Assembly (NCBI GenBank): GCA_012735355.1
Contig: JAAYHP010000379.1
Location: 1 to 7,469 of the forward strand
Direction: 5' to 3'
DNA: 7,469 nucleotides
Source: Lysinibacillus sp.
GTDB lineage: Bacteria; Bacillota; Bacilli; Bacillales_A; Planococcaceae
How positions within the stretch are numbered: the stretch's first letter is position 1; the number at the start of each line of letters is the position of its first letter. This document shows, in pieces, positions 6,121-7,469 of this stretch. Under the pieces are notes generated by a model, which saw only the letters and a list, made by a program, of their open reading frames with translations, did no database searches and had not been told where the DNA came from. The position numbers and the translations under genes were made by a program.

Positions 6121-7469
6121 ACATTTTCACTTCTTCTTTGTTATCTTGTTTTACATCTTGTAATTGATTTCGTTCAATCCAGAAATCTGCATTTTTAATA
6201 CCTAGTTTAATAGGATCAAATACCGGGTCTTTCCCTTCCCGTCGCTGCTGTTCATAGTCTCTCAAAGCAATGATAGAAGGTTTCACCAAGATGATAATGC
6301 CGATTACGTTTGTCCACACCATTAACCCTAATCCTATATCTCCAAGTAACCACGCTAAGTCTGAAGTTCTCACTGCACCGTAGAATGCTGAGCCAAGTAG
6401 AACAAACTTTAATATCCAAGTAATCGTTCCTTCAGTGCGCCCCGAGAAGAGATAAGCCACATTTGTTTCTGCGATGTAGTAATAAGCCATTAACGTTGTA
6501 AAAGCAAAGAAGAATAATGCAAAGGCAACAAAAGCAGAACCAAAGTTATGGAAAGCAGGGAAAGCTGAATTCACTGCAAGTTGCGTAAATTCTGTATAAC
6601 TAACTCCCGGTGCATGTTCTACAATTAATTCACCATCGGCACTATTCACATTTGTATTATACGTACCCATAAATAAAATCATTAACGCCGTTGCTGAACA
6701 AACAAGCAACGTATCAATATAAACGGAAGCAGCTTGTACTAACCCTTGTTTTGCTGGGTGAGATACTTCTGCAGCTGCGGCAGCATGAGGGCCTGTCCCT
6801 TGTCCCGCTTCATTAGAATAAATGGCACGTTTTACACCCCATGCAATCGCTGCCCCAATCATCCCACCAAAAGTAGCATCAATGTTAAAAGCACTTTTAA
6901 AAATAAGCCCAAATACAGCAGGCACTTCCGTAATGTTCATTACAATTACAACGAAAGCCATTAAAATATAAGCAATCGCCATAAAAGGTACGATAATTTG
7001 AGCTGCATTAGCAATGCGCTTAACTCCACCGATGATAATGAATCCTAGTAATAGAATCGTAGCTAATCCAGTCATCCATGGTTCAATATTAAATGCATTA
7101 TTCATCGCACTAGCAATGGCATTGGACTGTACGCCTGTCATAAGTATCGCCATCGCCAAAATAGCTGCAATAGCAAAAATAATACCGAACCACCGTTGCC
7201 CGGTTCCTTTTTCCATATAATAGGCAGGGCCTCCACGATAAAGACCGTTTTTCTTCACTTTATAAATTTGTGCTAAAGTGGATTCAACGTAGGCTGTTGA
7301 TGCACCAATAAAGGCTGTTACCCACATCCAAAAAACAGCACCTGGACCACCGAAAGCAATCGCTGAGGCAGTCCATGACCAAATAAAAAGAGGGACTAAT
7401 AAAGGGCCCTTTTTTATTTTTGTGTTTTCACCCAAGTCCGGGCCATGGTCTTTTTGAATTAAAAGGAGA
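6119..7469 (-). CDS. Sodium:amino-acid symporter, AGCS family (AlsT-like), 5' end abnormal or incomplete
   Basis: This integral membrane protein would import alanine, glycine or glutamine with Na+. Numbering from the TTG at 7435-7433, the AGCS core is clear from about residue 25: GGPGAVFWMWV at 29-39, YRGGPAYYMEKG at 66-77, GGVKRIA at 136-142, and the signature WGVKRAIYSNEAGQGTG at 199-215, followed by HAAAAAEVSHPAKQG. The C-terminal KNADFW box is at 414-419. Many hydrophobic helices follow in order, with no internal stop. Family members have about 460-490 residues. Here about 70-80 N-terminal residues are not recognisable, including the GTGN segment that should precede GGPG by about 12 residues. 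The frame stays open to the right edge, so no start can be fixed. The TTG has no ribosome site, and the ATG at 7446-7444 is out of frame. The gene is either a 5'-rearranged pseudogene or damaged by an assembly error at the edge. Substrate cannot be told. Confidence 0.85.
   Translation of the reverse strand, partial: LLLIQKDHGPDLGENTKIKKGPLLVPLFIWSWTASAIAFGGPGAVFWMWVTAFIGASTAYVESTLAQIYKVKKNGLYRGGPAYYMEKGTGQRWFGIIFAIAAILAMAILMTGVQSNAIASAMNNAFNIEPWMTGLATILLLGFIIIGGVKRIANAAQIIVPFMAIAYILMAFVVIVMNITEVPAVFGLIFKSAFNIDATFGGMIGAAIAWGVKRAIYSNEAGQGTGPHAAAAAEVSHPAKQGLVQAASVYIDTLLVCSATALMILFMGTYNTNVNSADGELIVEHAPGVSYTEFTQLAVNSAFPAFHNFGSAFVAFALFFFAFTTLMAYYYIAETNVAYLFSGRTEGTITWILKFVLLGSAFYGAVRTSDLAWLLGDIGLGLMVWTNVIGIIILVKPSIIALRDYEQQRREGKDPVFDPIKLGIKNADFWIERNQLQDVKQDNKEEVKM
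7386..7420 (+). terminator. Terminator-like hairpin on the plus strand within the abnormal symporter 5' region
   Basis: AAAAGAGGG (7386-7394) can pair with CCCTTTTTT (7407-7415) with one G-U pair and a 12-nt loop, followed by ATTTT. A 12-bp perfect palindrome AAAGGGCCCTTT (7401-7412) overlaps it. Because it lies in sequence that does not fit the symporter family, it may be a real intergenic terminator joined to the gene by a rearrangement, or chance in an AT-rich stretch. Confidence 0.25.

Noticed and set aside
6746..7220. Plus-strand open frames opposite the symporter
   Set aside because: They are antisense shadows: the minus strand encodes a continuous AGCS protein with its signature motifs here.
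7433..7435. TTG as true start of the symporter
   Set aside because: It has no ribosome site, the frame is open further upstream, and the resulting protein lacks the family's N-terminal helices.

Overview
The window reads as chromosomal DNA of a low-GC Gram-positive bacterium of the class Bacilli, probably Bacillaceae or Planococcaceae/Caryophanaceae. The signs are strong AAGGAGG ribosome sites, vegetative TTGACA/TATAAT-type promoters, a T-box leader in front of leuS, and an MnmL/MnmM (YtqA/YtqB) pair near leuS. Genus cannot be fixed from the sequence alone. Most of the window is core metabolism and translation. I see no insertion sequence, CRISPR array, tRNA or rRNA gene, or phage gene.

Layout from left to right. 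Positions 1-1182 hold a minus-strand siroheme operon: a good promoter, an ~80-nt leader, a uroporphyrinogen-III C-methyltransferase (cobA/sumT type), then the first 95 codons of a sirohydrochlorin chelatase (SirB/CbiX) that leaves the window at position 1. Positions 1231-4087 are the leuS unit, also minus strand: promoter, leucine T-box riboswitch with a CTC specifier and a terminator, a ~120-nt post-terminator leader, leucyl-tRNA synthetase and its own terminator. A small two-helix membrane protein of unknown function (4168-4371, minus) lies upstream of the T-box. Its promoter faces the promoter of the plus-strand pair 4567-6098, which encodes MnmL (radical SAM) and MnmM (SAM methyltransferase). 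These two genes overlap by 7 nt and end in a bidirectional terminator. From 6119 to the right edge is a minus-strand AGCS-family sodium:amino-acid symporter whose 5' part is not normal.

Functionally, leuS charges tRNA-Leu and is switched by uncharged tRNA-Leu through its T-box. MnmL and MnmM complete the 5-methylaminomethyl modification at the wobble uridine of certain tRNAs, so the middle of the window is about decoding. The cobA-sirB operon makes sirohydrochlorin and then siroheme (or feeds cobalamin synthesis).

The most unusual features are: (1) the symporter, whose N-terminal region with the family's GTGN segment is replaced by unrelated sequence up to the window edge; (2) the symmetric divergent control region at 4441-4500; and (3) the unrecognised small membrane protein. 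I did not find a convincing new multi-gene system. The most interesting system is the recently described MnmLM tRNA modification pair.
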